Below, one piece after another: positions 18,375 through 27,056 of a DNA stretch of 64,000 nucleotides. Positions within the stretch are counted from its first letter, which is position 1. Every line of letters begins with the position of its first letter. This stretch comes from Mycobacterium sp. M26. Lineage in GTDB: Bacteria; Actinomycetota; Actinomycetes; Mycobacteriales; Mycobacteriaceae. A program made the translations under genes and the position numbers. The notes below the pieces were generated by a model. That model made no database searches. It was given only the letters and a program-made list of their open reading frames with translations, and was not told the DNA's origin. Location: the NCBI RefSeq assembly GCF_001494595.1, contig NZ_LN929908.1, positions 2,021,716 to 2,085,715 on the forward strand, read 5' to 3'.

Positions 18375-19689
18375 GGCCGTCCGGTGTCGGAGAGCCGAGT
18401 GCGTGTAGCGGTCGGGCAGCGGTTTCGCGCAACGTCAGCACCGCGACGAGGGACACCACCGCGGCGACCGTGAGATAGATGCCCGCGGCGTAGTCGTTGC
18501 CGGTGTTGGCAGCCAGCAGCGTCACGACATACGGCGTGGTGCCGCCGAACACCGCGACCGAGACGTTGTAGCCGACCGACAGGCCGCTGTAGCGCACCCG
18601 GGTGGCGAACTGCTCGGTGGCGGTGACCAGGGAGACCGAGACGAAGATCGATTCGAACGCCGCCAGCAGGAGGTAGGCGGTGAGCGCGGCGGCCAACGAC
18701 CCGGAGTTCAGCAGCAGAAAGCCCGGGTAGGCCAGCACCGCGAAGGCCACCGCACCTGTCATCAGCAGGGGCCGTCGCCCGATCCGGTCGGAGAGCGCGC
18801 CCAGGGGCAGGACCAGCGCCAGCATCACCACGCAGGCCAACGTCAGCGCCACGAACGACACGGTCTTGGAGAAGTGCAGCGTCTTGATGAAATACGTTGG
18901 CAGATAGGTGAACACCACATAGAAGCCGACATTGTGGACCACCAGCAGGGCGATGACCCGCAGGATCGGGCCCCATGCGGTGGTGACCGCCTCCTTCAGC
19001 GGTGAGGCGGCGACGTCATCGGCGGCGGACAGCTCGGCGAACGCCGGACTGTCCTTCAACTTCGTCCGTATGTAGAGGCCCACAATGCCCAGCGGCCCGG
19101 CGACCAGAAACGGAATCCGCCAGCCGTAGTCATCCATGGCGCCGGCCGGCAGGAGGGCCTGCAGCAGGGTTACGGTCACCGCGCCGAGGAGGAATCCCAG
19201 ATTGCCTGACCACACCATGTAGGCCACCACGTACCCGCGCCGGTGGTCGGGTGCGAACTCGGCGAGATAACTTGCGCCACCGCTGTATTCGCCGCCGGCG
19301 GAGAACCCTTGCAGGCACCGCAGCACCAGCAGGCCCAGCGGGGCGAACACCCCGGCGGTGGCATACGTCGGAAGCAGGCCGATCGCCAGAGTGGACCCCG
19401 ACATCAGCAGGATGACGATCGCGAGCACCCGCTGGCGTCCGATGCGGTCGCCCAGAGGGCCGAAGAACAGGCCGCCCAGCGGTCGCATGAAGAAGGCGGC
19501 CGCGAAGATCGCGAACGTGTTGAGCAGGGCCGCCGTTTCGTTTCCGGGGGGAAAGAACTTCACCGAGATGAACGTGGCGAGAAAGCCGTAGATGGCAAAG
19601 TCATACCACTCCACGGCGTTTCCGATCGAGGCACCGCTGATGACCCTGCGCAGCGGTGACTCGGATGGGCGCTCGTCGGTCGGCAACAT
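18352..19689 (-). CDS. MFS transporter, metabolite:H+ symporter (ProP/ShiA-like MHS family)
   Basis: Membrane protein of 445 aa with about 12 hydrophobic segments. The N-terminus ISGASIGNAVEWYDFAIYGF is the hallmark of the MHS family, which takes up dicarboxylates, osmolytes, shikimate or aromatic acids with protons. GPLGDRIGRQRVL is MFS motif A between TM2 and TM3, repeated as GALSDRIGRRPLL in the second half. The gene ends inside dtd (23-base convergent overlap). Its position next to the catabolic island could make it the substrate importer, but a hairpin at 19694-19750 and the opposite orientation give no direct proof. Confidence 0.88.
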   Translation of the reverse strand: MLPTDERPSESPLRRVISGASIGNAVEWYDFAIYGFLATFISVKFFPPGNETAALLNTFAIFAAAFFMRPLGGLFFGPLGDRIGRQRVLAIVILLMSGSTLAIGLLPTYATAGVFAPLGLLVLRCLQGFSAGGEYSGGASYLAEFAPDHRRGYVVAYMVWSGNLGFLLGAVTVTLLQALLPAGAMDDYGWRIPFLVAGPLGIVGLYIRTKLKDSPAFAELSAADDVAASPLKEAVTTAWGPILRVIALLVVHNVGFYVVFTYLPTYFIKTLHFSKTVSFVALTLACVVMLALVLPLGALSDRIGRRPLLMTGAVAFAVLAYPGFLLLNSGSLAAALTAYLLLAAFESIFVSVSLVTATEQFATRVRYSGLSVGYNVSVAVFGGTTPYVVTLLAANTGNDYAAGIYLTVAAVVSLVAVLTLRETAARPLHALGSPTPDGLTAPASP

Positions 19690-19693
19690 GTTC

Positions 19694-19750
19694 TCCCGCA
19701 GTCGAAGTCATGCGAACTGTAACGAAGATTCGCCGACTTCGACTGCGGGA
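19694..19750 (-). terminator. Inverted repeat between two leftward genes, possible terminator
   Basis: Arms 19694-19709 and 19735-19750 are perfect 16-bp reverse complements separated by 25 bases. The element lies between the end of the secreted-protein gene (stop at 19768) and the start of the transporter gene (19689), both read leftward. This is the position of a terminator for the first or a leader structure for the second. No U-tract is visible. Confidence 0.5.
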
Positions 19751-19767
19751 TAGGGTAACCGGCGCGC

Positions 19768-20424
19768 TTAGAAACGCATATCGCCGCTGACGCGGGTCGC
19801 GGTGACCGGGACATCATGCACAACAGTGGTCCAGGTGCCGTACTGCATCGGCGGGGCCTGCTGCATCTGCTGGTCGAGCCGCATCTGGCGGACCTGGTCG
19901 CGGTACTGCTGCTGTTGCATGGCCAGCGCGTCGGTGACCTTGTGGTCACCTGGGGCGCTGTTGTCCATGACACCGGTGATGGTGCGATCGGGGCGCACCA
20001 CGTAGGAGGCGCGCGCCTCCTGCATGGTGGCGGTGTAGATACCGGCCGGCGCCGCCGCGGCGGCCGCGCTGAAGGCGTACGGGGTCTGATCACCGTTCAT
20101 CGTGAGGGTTCCGCGCAACGTGCTGCCGTCGTAGTCGGCCTGGATACGGTCGGCGTACATCGACATCAGGTCAAGCTTTCCGCCGTTCTGGGTGCCGAAG
20201 AACCAGGCCTCTTCGTTGCTGCCGTTGGTGGCGTAGGCAACCACCTGCTCCTTGTCGACGGTCACCGCCAGCGTCATCGGTTCGGCGCCGGTGGCCGCCA
20301 TATCGGTGACGTAGGTGGCATCCGCGGGCATGGTTGCCGCCTGCGCCTGCGGGACGGCCGGGGCCGCGAGGGCGAGTGCCAGCGCCGCGACCGCGGCGGC
20401 GATGGTGCGGTGGGTGCGCTTCAT
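19768..20424 (-). CDS. Secreted protein of unknown function
   Basis: Protein of 218 aa with a clear Sec signal peptide: MKRTHRTIAAAVAALALALA followed by an AQA cleavage site near residue 29. The mature part is rich in Ala, Gln and Met, with beta-strand-like segments and a QQQQ patch, and no family I recognise. AAGGAG lies 7 bases before the ATG. It is divergent from a TetR-family gene across a 134-bp region that may regulate it. The segment GSTLRGTLTMNGDQTPYAF suggests a small beta-barrel or lipocalin-like domain, but this is speculative. Confidence 0.8.
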   Translation of the reverse strand: MKRTHRTIAAAVAALALALAAPAVPQAQAATMPADATYVTDMAATGAEPMTLAVTVDKEQVVAYATNGSNEEAWFFGTQNGGKLDLMSMYADRIQADYDGSTLRGTLTMNGDQTPYAFSAAAAAAPAGIYTATMQEARASYVVRPDRTITGVMDNSAPGDHKVTDALAMQQQQYRDQVRQMRLDQQMQQAPPMQYGTWTTVVHDVPVTATRVSGDMRF

Positions 20425-20558
20425 ATCAGTGCTCCTTCGGAGTGGTCTTGCTCATGGGTGCCCGGCGGGTTTCGAAGCGTTACAGCCGTGTCGGTGAAAT
20501 CTGTCCGGGGTACCTGGGTAAGTGGTTGTATGACGGGCGGGGTCGGGAGTGGGAACAC

Positions 20559-21134
20559 ATGCAGTCGGAATTCGTGGATCCGGGCGTACCCGAGGAGCTT
20601 CGGCGTCGGGTGTTCGAGGCCGCCTTCGACGAGCTGACCCGGTGGGGTTTGGAGCGGTTCAGCGTCGCGACGATGTGCGCACGGCACGGTATCGACGAGA
20701 AACTGGTGGCCACCTATTGGCACGACGGCCGGCGACTCGCCCTGGACACGTTGCTCAGCTGGAGCGAGGAACTGCTTCATCCGCCCGATACCGGATCGTT
20801 GCGCACCGACCTGCAGGCGCTGGCGGCGGCCGTGGCTCGTCAGGTCAATACCGACGTGGGCCGCAGCCTCATGCGGGCGATGGTGGTCGACGACCGGGCC
20901 GCGTTCACCGACGACACCCGGATGGAGTTCTGGAAGCAGCGTTTCAACGCGGTGCGCACGATCACCGACCGGGCCGCGCAACGCGGCGAACTGCGGGCCG
21001 GCGTGGATGCGCTGGCCGCCGTCCAGCTGGTCATCGCCCCGCTGAACATCCGGGCGCTCTACACCCGCGAGCCGATCGACGACGCCTACTGCCAGTCCAT
21101 CGCTGACCTGGTCTGGCACGCCATCAAAAGCTGA
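20559..21134 (+). CDS. TetR-family transcriptional regulator
   Basis: Protein of 191 aa. The N-terminal HTH reads RRRVFEAAFDELTRWGLERF then SVATMCARHGIDEKLVATYW, as in TetR regulators, though the recognition helix is unusual in having EKLVATYW in place of xxLYxHF. The C-terminal half is helical (ligand/dimer domain). ATG 20559 was chosen because homology to the HTH begins just after it and a GGGAG lies upstream; the open frame extends further 5' with no sensible protein. It is divergent from the secreted-protein gene and may regulate it or itself. Confidence 0.82.
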   Translation: MQSEFVDPGVPEELRRRVFEAAFDELTRWGLERFSVATMCARHGIDEKLVATYWHDGRRLALDTLLSWSEELLHPPDTGSLRTDLQALAAAVARQVNTDVGRSLMRAMVVDDRAAFTDDTRMEFWKQRFNAVRTITDRAAQRGELRAGVDALAAVQLVIAPLNIRALYTREPIDDAYCQSIADLVWHAIKS

Positions 21135-21213
21135 GACGGGCCGGCCTGGCACGACCGAACTGTTACCGGTCCGCGTTCTTGCATCGACATCGGGCGTGAG
21201 AACGTAGAGGCCT

Positions 21214-21777
21214 ATGCACACGCACACCTTTGTCACCTACGAGGAATTCGGCCGCCGGTTCTTCGATGTCGCGGTGACCGAGGAACGGGTGGCCGCCGCA
21301 CTCGCCGAGATCGCCGGCGGCGAATTCGAGATGGGCCCGATGGCCCAGGGGCCGGCCGGACTGGCCAAGGTCACCGCGAAGGTGCGCATCCAGCAGCCGA
21401 TCGTGCGGCGCAACGTCGGCGACACCATCACCTTCAGTATTCGCATCCCGCTGGTCATCGAACTCGTCGTCGACCTTCGGGTAGACAAGCAGCGCTTCAC
21501 CGTCGACGGGGATATCGCGCTACGGGCCACCGCCAGGGCCGCCGAACCGCTGCTGCTGGTGATCGATGTGGCCAAGCCCCGGCCGTCCGATATCGCCGTG
21601 CATGTGACCTCCAAGTCGGTCCGTGGGGAGATCCTGCGCATCGTCGCGGGGGTCGATACCGAGATCCGGCGATTCGTCGCGGCCTACGTCGCCGACGAGA
21701 TCGACAGTCCCGGAACGCAGCAGGCCAAGGTCATCGACGTCGCCGAAGCTGTGGCCTCGGCATGGGACGCGGACTGA
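21214..21777 (+). CDS. Hypothetical protein, mycobacterial type
   Basis: Protein of 187 aa with good codon bias and a plausible start at ATG 21214. I recognise no domain. The middle (residues 70-125) alternates hydrophobic and polar residues, as in a beta-sandwich or lipid-binding fold (TFSIRIPLVIELVVDLRV, then RFTVDGDIALRATA). The ends are helical, and there is no signal peptide. It lies between the TetR gene and a PAP2-type membrane protein, all in the same direction but with gaps of about 80 bases. Confidence 0.75.
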   Translation: MHTHTFVTYEEFGRRFFDVAVTEERVAAALAEIAGGEFEMGPMAQGPAGLAKVTAKVRIQQPIVRRNVGDTITFSIRIPLVIELVVDLRVDKQRFTVDGDIALRATARAAEPLLLVIDVAKPRPSDIAVHVTSKSVRGEILRIVAGVDTEIRRFVAAYVADEIDSPGTQQAKVIDVAEAVASAWDAD

Positions 21778-21780
21778 CCT

Positions 21781-21815
21781 GCCGGGTGAACCCCCGGCGA
21801 ACGCGAAGTTTCGCG
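21781..21815 (+). terminator. Two small inverted repeats downstream of the hypothetical gene
   Basis: GCCGGG (21781-21786) pairs with CCCGGC (21793-21798) just after the stop at 21777, which could be a weak terminator stem. Directly next to it, CGCGAAGTTTCGCG (21802-21815) is a palindrome with 6-bp arms that could be an operator for the following PAP2 gene. Roles are inferred only from position. Confidence 0.35.
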
Positions 21816-21858
21816 AATATGGGTAATCCACGACGGTGACCGGCTTAAGTGGTAACTG

Positions 21859-23043
21859 ATGACCGCGACCCAGATCGCCGACGTGCGAAACCGCCGGCTG
21901 ACGCTGCTGCGTCGCCTGGCCATCGCGGTCTGGATCGGTGTGATCGTATTTCGCACCGCCACAACCGGTTTGGCATTCAACCGCGAACTCATTCTGCTCT
22001 ACATCTGTACCGGCCTGCTGGCGGCCAGTATCGGACGGCGCCAGGTGCTGCTGGTGATCCGGGACTGGTTGCCGTTCGCGCTGGTGCTGGTGGTCTATGA
22101 CCTGAGCAGGGGAGCGGCCGATCTCATCGGCACGCCCACCCAGTGGGCGTGGCAGCCGGATGTGGACCGGCGGATGTTCTTCGGGTCGGTGCCCACGGTC
22201 TGGCTACAGGAGCGGCTCAAGATGCCCACCCCGCCCTGGTGGGAAGTGGTGGTCAGCACCGTCTACATGTCGTTCTTCATCCTGCCGTACGTCGTGGCCG
22301 GGGCGTTGTGGCTGCGCGACCGCGAGGTGTGGAAAGCCTTTGTGCGGCGGTTCGTGGTGCTGTCGTTCGGGGCGCTGGCGATCTACGCGGTGTTGCCGGC
22401 GGCGCCACCATGGGCGGCAGCACGCTGCCAGTCGGCGGACATCTCCGGCGGGCCTGCCGACCCGCCGTGCATGTTCCGGCCCGGGCCGGCCGCCGACGGC
22501 GGCCTATTGGGTCCGGTGGGAGCGATGCACGACGGTGCCCGGGACTGGGTGGAACGGATCTCCACCCGCGGTTTCAACACCCTGCACCTCGACGTCGCCC
22601 GTGCCCTGCTCGACGAGGGCCAGGCCAGTGTGAACCTGGTGGCGGCCATCCCGTCCCTGCACGCTGGCCTCTCGGTGATGATCGCGGCGTTCCTCTGGGG
22701 CCGGGTGGGCCGCTGGTGGCGACCCGCCCTGGCGGCTTACGTGCTCATCATGGCATTCGCGCTGGTGTACTCCGCTGAGCACTACGTCGTCGACATCCTG
22801 CTGGGGTGGGCTCTTGCGGTGCTCGTGGTGCTGGCGATCCGGCGCTTCGAACGCCGCCGGTCAGTCGCGGCGCCGCCGGGACAGGTTCAGTGGCCGTCCG
22901 ACCGCCGCGAGTTGGGTGAGGACGTCCTCGACCCGGGCCCGGGGCACCTCCGCGCGCCACTCGGGCAGGCTGCCGGACAGGGTTACGGTGCCCGGCCCGA
23001 GGCTCAGATCGGTCAACGTCAGACCGCTCCCCAGTTCCGGTAA
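21859..23043 (+). CDS. PAP2-superfamily membrane phosphatase / inositolphosphotransferase-like protein
   Basis: Polytopic membrane protein of 394 aa with about six hydrophobic segments. PAP2 active-site motifs are visible: AIPSLHAG, containing the conserved SxH, and SAEHYVVDILLGW, supplying the second His and Asp. Families of this kind dephosphorylate or transfer head groups on lipid phosphates at the membrane (Aur1/Ipt1-like in mycobacteria). Residues after about 334 are hydrophilic and are encoded in the 183 bases that overlap the convergent DUF2993-like gene, so the true domain ends near 22860 and the tail looks like read-through of antisense sequence. Confidence 0.82.
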   Translation: MTATQIADVRNRRLTLLRRLAIAVWIGVIVFRTATTGLAFNRELILLYICTGLLAASIGRRQVLLVIRDWLPFALVLVVYDLSRGAADLIGTPTQWAWQPDVDRRMFFGSVPTVWLQERLKMPTPPWWEVVVSTVYMSFFILPYVVAGALWLRDREVWKAFVRRFVVLSFGALAIYAVLPAAPPWAAARCQSADISGGPADPPCMFRPGPAADGGLLGPVGAMHDGARDWVERISTRGFNTLHLDVARALLDEGQASVNLVAAIPSLHAGLSVMIAAFLWGRVGRWWRPALAAYVLIMAFALVYSAEHYVVDILLGWALAVLVVLAIRRFERRRSVAAPPGQVQWPSDRRELGEDVLDPGPGHLRAPLGQAAGQGYGARPEAQIGQRQTAPQFR

Positions 23044-23685
23044 CGCCACCGGGTAGGCCGGCACCCGGGTCGGCAGCCGCCAGCGACGCCGACCCAGTTG
23101 GACCACCCGCGGCTGCAGCAGCAGCGTGGTGCCGTCGACTTCGACGCCGACCTCGACCCAACCGATACCGGGGCGGCGCGCCCAGGTCAGCCGGGCCACG
23201 CCGTCCTCACCGACATGTGCGGCCAATCGCGGGAAGGTGAACCCCACCACCTCGGTGAGGGCCTGTGACGACATGTCCAGGGTGATCTCCACCGGAGCGG
23301 CGACCAGGACCGGCGGGACACCAGGCCGCACGTGCACGTTGCGCAGGATCAGTCGGGCGTCGTCGAAACGTCTTTGCTCCCAACCGATGTCGCTGGCCGC
23401 AAGATGGACGTCGTTGAGCTGCCCGACCGCCAGGCGGCGTACGTCCAGGCGCGAGTCGAACTCGGTGATCGTCAACGTCATGTCACCGCTGTCGAGCCGT
23501 ACGGTCAGGGTCCGGCCGACGACCAGGCGCTTGATGGTGATGAACAGAGTCCGATAGGCCACTGCCGCGCCCGAACTGACCGGGGGCAGCGCGGCCGCCG
23601 ATGACCACACCGAGGAGAGCATGTCCAGCGGCCGCAGGAGATCCCAGCGGGCAAGACCGAGCGATCGCGCCATAAGGCCTCCCAT
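22861..23685 (-). CDS. DUF2993/LmeA-like lipid-binding-type protein
   Basis: Protein of 274 aa. The pattern of repeated amphipathic beta-strands (ITLDMSSQALTEVV, GVEVDGTTLLLQPRVV, GLTLTDLSLGPGTVTLSG) matches DUF2993 proteins, including the mycobacterial lipomannan elongation factor LmeA. Typical LmeA has a signal peptide; none is obvious here. Start at 23685, with a second ATG four codons on. It overlaps the PAP2 gene tail by 183 bases in antisense. An envelope-lipid role is plausible from family and neighbour. Confidence 0.7.
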   Translation of the reverse strand: MGGLMARSLGLARWDLLRPLDMLSSVWSSAAALPPVSSGAAVAYRTLFITIKRLVVGRTLTVRLDSGDMTLTITEFDSRLDVRRLAVGQLNDVHLAASDIGWEQRRFDDARLILRNVHVRPGVPPVLVAAPVEITLDMSSQALTEVVGFTFPRLAAHVGEDGVARLTWARRPGIGWVEVGVEVDGTTLLLQPRVVQLGRRRWRLPTRVPAYPVALPELGSGLTLTDLSLGPGTVTLSGSLPEWRAEVPRARVEDVLTQLAAVGRPLNLSRRRRD

Positions 23686-23760
23686 CCTGCTCGGGGGTCA
23701 CGGCGCGGCGCAACCGCCGGCGACGTTTGTGATGCGGGGGCCCGGGTACCCGAGCGCTCG

Positions 23761-25071
23761 ATGACTTCTGTGGTGATCGTCGGCAGCGGTTTCACCGGGT
23801 TCGAATGCGCCCGTCGACTGGCCCGCGAGTTCCGGCGCACGAAGGCCGACGTCGAGGTGACGATCATCTCGCCGGTCGACTACATGCTGTACACACCGCT
23901 GCTGCCCGATGTGGCCGGCGGACTGGTTGACGGCCGATTCGTCACGGTTCCGTTGGCCGGGACCCTGAAGGGTGTGCGGGCCGTCCGCGGTCGCGTCGAG
24001 AAGGCCGATCTGGCCGGGCGCACGCTCACCTACACCGATCCCGAGGAGCGCAGTCATGAACTGCGCTGGGATCGGTTGGTGCTCACGCCCGGGTCAGTGA
24101 CCCGGCTGTTCGACATTCCCGGTCTGGCGATTCACGCCCGCGGGCTGAAGTCCACCGCAGAGGCCCTGTATCTGCGTGACCATGTCCTCGAACAGCTCGA
24201 ACTGGCCACTCTCGACGACGATCCGGCCGTGGCGGCAGGCCGGCGCACTGTGGTGGTGGTGGGGGCGTCCTACTCCGGAACCGAGCTGATCGCGCAGCTG
24301 CGCGCGCTGGCCGATGCCGCGGCCCAGCAAGGTGGGTTCGACCCGGCGTCGGTGCGTTTTCTGCTGCTCGACGTTGCCAAGCAGGTCATGCCGGAGGTGG
24401 GGGAGAAGCTGGGCAGTGCCGCCATGCGAGTGTTACGCGATCGCGGGATCGACGTCCGGCTGGGCATGACGTTGAAGGAGGTGCACGCCGATCATGTTGT
24501 GCTCAGCGATGATTCGCGGGTCGACACCCGCACCGTCGCGTGGGTGACCGGAGTGACCGCAGCGCCCCTGATCGAGACACTGGGACTGCCGACCGACAAG
24601 GGCAGACTGAAAGTTGATACCCGGCTGCAGGTTCCGGGTCACTCCGATGTGTTCGCCGCGGGGGATGCCGCAGCCGTACCCGATCTGACTCGGCCCGGCA
24701 CGATCACCCCACCGACCGCTCAGCATGCCACCCGGCAGGGAAAGATGTTGGCGCGCAATGTTGCTGCGAGCCTCGGATATGGCAGACCCAAGGACTACCG
24801 GCACCGCAACATGGGTCTGGTGATCGATCTGGGCCCGCGCTACGCGGTGGCCAACCCGCTCAACATCCCGTTGTCCGGATATCCGGCAAAGGTGGTGACC
24901 CGCGCGTACCACCTTTACGCGATGCCGAGGGCGGTCAACCGCTGGGCGGTGGCCCTGGCCTACCTGACCGATGTGCTGTTCCCACGCACGGTCGTTTCGA
25001 TGGGACTGTCCACCCAGGAGGATGCGCAGTTCAGCGCCAGCGAGGGCATCTTGATGCCCAGGGCTGACTGA
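23761..25071 (+). CDS. NDH-2-like pyridine nucleotide-disulfide oxidoreductase
   Basis: FAD/NAD(P) flavoprotein of 436 aa. It has the N-terminal FAD motif VIVGSGFTG, the NAD motif VVVVGASYSGTE at about 160-171, and the FAD-closing VFAAGDAAAVP. The overall pattern (PLLPDVAGG, TPPTAQHATRQG) is that of type II NADH dehydrogenases and Rv1812c-like proteins, which pass electrons from NADH to quinone at the inner face of the membrane. The C-terminal segment RAYHLYAMPRAVNRW could be the membrane anchor helix. The gene stands alone, divergent from the DUF2993 gene. Confidence 0.88.
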   Translation: MTSVVIVGSGFTGFECARRLAREFRRTKADVEVTIISPVDYMLYTPLLPDVAGGLVDGRFVTVPLAGTLKGVRAVRGRVEKADLAGRTLTYTDPEERSHELRWDRLVLTPGSVTRLFDIPGLAIHARGLKSTAEALYLRDHVLEQLELATLDDDPAVAAGRRTVVVVGASYSGTELIAQLRALADAAAQQGGFDPASVRFLLLDVAKQVMPEVGEKLGSAAMRVLRDRGIDVRLGMTLKEVHADHVVLSDDSRVDTRTVAWVTGVTAAPLIETLGLPTDKGRLKVDTRLQVPGHSDVFAAGDAAAVPDLTRPGTITPPTAQHATRQGKMLARNVAASLGYGRPKDYRHRNMGLVIDLGPRYAVANPLNIPLSGYPAKVVTRAYHLYAMPRAVNRWAVALAYLTDVLFPRTVVSMGLSTQEDAQFSASEGILMPRAD

Positions 25072-25075
25072 CGGA

Positions 25076-25489
25076 CTAGCCGACCTGGGTCGGGGTAACC
25101 GTCACGACGCCGGGCGCGCCGGGTGTCGGCCGGGCACCGCCGCCGTCCTGGGTGCCGGCAGTGGGCGCCGTCGACACCGATGTCGCCGACGGCGGCTCAG
25201 GCTGGGCGGCCTCGGTGCAGTTCAGCATCAACTGCATCTTGCCGCTGGCCAGATACTTCTGGCTCTGCACCACACACTTGGCCTGCTGGACGTCACTGCC
25301 GACCGAACCGCCGAACACCGTCGAGACACCCTGGGCGTGCAGGATGGCGACCGCCTTGTAGTAGGGCTCGCCGAGAACGTTGAGAGTGCCGCCCGCGTTG
25401 GGGTCGGCGCTGCTGGATCCCATGCCGAGGGCCGCGGCTGCCGAAGCTACCGCAACCGCACCGGCAGCACCGAGGATGAGCTTCTTCAC
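25076..25489 (-). CDS. Small secreted protein, mycobacterial type
   Basis: Protein of 137 aa. The GTG at 25489 was chosen because GGAGG lies 4-5 bases upstream and the protein then begins with a standard signal peptide (KKLILGAAGAVAVASAAAAL). The mature part holds a conserved-looking core LGEPYYKAVAILHAQGVSTV with two cysteines (CVVQSQK, LNCTE) that could form a disulphide, then a Pro/Thr-rich tail. Function unknown. It lies tail to tail with the NDH-2-like gene, 4 bases apart. Confidence 0.8.
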   Translation of the reverse strand: MKKLILGAAGAVAVASAAAALGMGSSSADPNAGGTLNVLGEPYYKAVAILHAQGVSTVFGGSVGSDVQQAKCVVQSQKYLASGKMQLMLNCTEAAQPEPPSATSVSTAPTAGTQDGGGARPTPGAPGVVTVTPTQVG

Positions 25490-25644
25490 GGAACCTCCGT
25501 CTGTGTCTCGGTCGAACATAGCGCAGTTGTGACAGCTGCGAGAAACCTGAAAGCCAGCTCACAACGGTGCGCCAGCGCCTTCTCAGGCCCTTCTGCGGGA
25601 TCTATCGTCACAACCCCGCCCTGACGTTTCATCCCGAATGAAAT

Positions 25645-25674
25645 CAGGTGCCCCTCCATGCGGAGGGGCACCTG
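25645..25674 (-). terminator. Strong hairpin, likely terminator of the leftward secreted-protein gene
   Basis: A 13-bp perfect stem (25645-25657 with 25662-25674) and a 4-base loop, only 10 bases past the stop of the gene ending at 25685. On the minus strand it is followed by ATTTCATT, a modest T-rich tail. This is the best intrinsic-terminator candidate in the window. Confidence 0.8.
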
Positions 25675-25684
25675 AGCTGGGGGG

Positions 25685-26803
25685 TTACTCGGCCGAGTCC
25701 GAGGAACCGGCGTCCTTCTTGGGCGTGGTCAGGTTCTTGACCGCGTCGCGGACGCTGTCGGCCACCTTCTTGGCCGGTTTGGCCGCAGTGGGCGGGGTCG
25801 CCGTGGTGGAGGCAGTCGCCGAGCGGCGGCTGCCGCCCGTGGCGCCGGTCTTGGTGGTGGTGGTGCCGGCATCGTCATCGGCCTTCTCGGAGTCCTTCGA
25901 GCCGGCGCTCTCGGTGGTCTCGGTGCTCTCGGTGGACGTGCTGGTCAGCGCGGGTGTGCTGGCCTCGGTTGCGGCGGCCTTCGAGCTGGTCAGCGCCGCC
26001 GACGGCTGCGGCAGCTGGCTCGCCGGCCCGCCGATCGCCACGTTGATGTCATTGATAGCCGACCCGATCGCCGAGGTGATGCTGCCCGCTCCGCCGCCGA
26101 TCGTGGTGGCACGCAGGGTGTCGAGGATGCCGGTGGTGCCCAGCACGCCGTCGATGATGGAGTTCCACATCCCCTCGAAGTTCAGCGTCTGGAGGTTGTT
26201 CGCAAACTGCTGGCCGGTGGCGACGGTCGCCCCGATGGTCGCGGTGACCGCGTTGACGGTGGCGGTGATGATGCCCAGCACGGCCGACGGCAGCACGTTG
26301 ACCAGGGCGGTGAGGTGGTCGATGGTCTGCGTGACGACCTTGGTGATCTTCGGGATCGTCACGTTGGTCAGCTCGACGGCGATGGGCTCGATGAACGCAG
26401 CCTGCAGCGCCAGGATCGCGCCCTGGACGTCACCGCTGAGTAGTTCGGTGGTCGCGGTGATCACGCCGGACGGGATGTTCCACAGCGAGGCGCCGACGCC
26501 GATGCCGATGGCTCCGGCAGCGACCAGGAGGTCGGTGACATTGCCGATCTGGTTGACGGCCAGCGTCCGCAGAATCGGCAACGGATCGGCCACCGGACCG
26601 GAGATCAGCGAGGCGATGTCCTCGACGGTGTATTCCAGGACAGGGCCGAAGACGATGAACGGATTGTCGAACTGCACCAATTGAATGGCAGGAGCGTGCA
26701 CGGTGGGGAGGACGTTCGGCTGCGTGATCGGCGTGATGGCGATGGCACTGGCCCCCACCACCGCGACTCCCGCGATGAGCTGCGAACGTAACGAGATCTG
26801 CAT
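25685..26803 (-). CDS. Secreted/cell-wall protein with low-complexity C-terminal tail
   Basis: Protein of 372 aa with an N-terminal export signal (SLRSQLIAGVAVVGASAIAI). A hydrophobic, Ala/Ile/Val-rich domain runs to about residue 260, made of amphipathic repeats such as ALVNVLPSAVLGIITATVNAV. A Ser/Thr/Ala/Lys-rich tail of about 110 residues follows, likely unstructured. This pattern occurs in many mycobacterial secreted proteins of unknown function. AGAAGGG precedes the ATG. A 253-bp non-coding region upstream (26804-27056) should hold its promoter; I see a TAGGTT-like -10 on the minus strand there but nothing firmer. Confidence 0.8.
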   Translation of the reverse strand: MQISLRSQLIAGVAVVGASAIAITPITQPNVLPTVHAPAIQLVQFDNPFIVFGPVLEYTVEDIASLISGPVADPLPILRTLAVNQIGNVTDLLVAAGAIGIGVGASLWNIPSGVITATTELLSGDVQGAILALQAAFIEPIAVELTNVTIPKITKVVTQTIDHLTALVNVLPSAVLGIITATVNAVTATIGATVATGQQFANNLQTLNFEGMWNSIIDGVLGTTGILDTLRATTIGGGAGSITSAIGSAINDINVAIGGPASQLPQPSAALTSSKAAATEASTPALTSTSTESTETTESAGSKDSEKADDDAGTTTTKTGATGGSRRSATASTTATPPTAAKPAKKVADSVRDAVKNLTTPKKDAGSSDSAE

Positions 26804-27056
26804 GTCTGCCCTTCTGGGAATTACGGCGGTCCTAAGAACCTACCTGAGAACGTGCTGAGACTGTGATACCACAGCAAAGTTTTTTGCCACCAGAGGCTGG
26901 ACCTGAGTGTTTCCGACCTACCGTCGGATTTCTGGAAGCGGCAGTTCACGGCAGATATGCGGATCACAGTGATGCGCTGAGCCAGGGCGGACGGGTAACC
27001 GGCCTACCGCTACCGCCACTTGCAGCAAAAATTCGGGGCAGGCGGCCGGTGGTAGC

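Noticed and set aside
20425..20558. Possible operator in the secreted-protein/TetR intergenic region (TACC-TG-GGTA)
   Set aside because: Arms of only 4 bases in GC-rich DNA are not distinguishable from chance, and no second copy was seen.
25638..26684. Rightward reading frame of 348 codons opposite the secreted-protein gene
   Set aside because: Composition is the antisense image of the Ala/Thr-rich protein. The minus-strand frame has a signal peptide, a ribosome site and a terminator.
26804..27056. 253-bp non-coding stretch between the secreted-protein and photolyase genes
   Set aside because: I looked for small ORFs, tRNA-like folds and repeats and found only short reading frames without support and a possible TAGGTT -10 on the minus strand.
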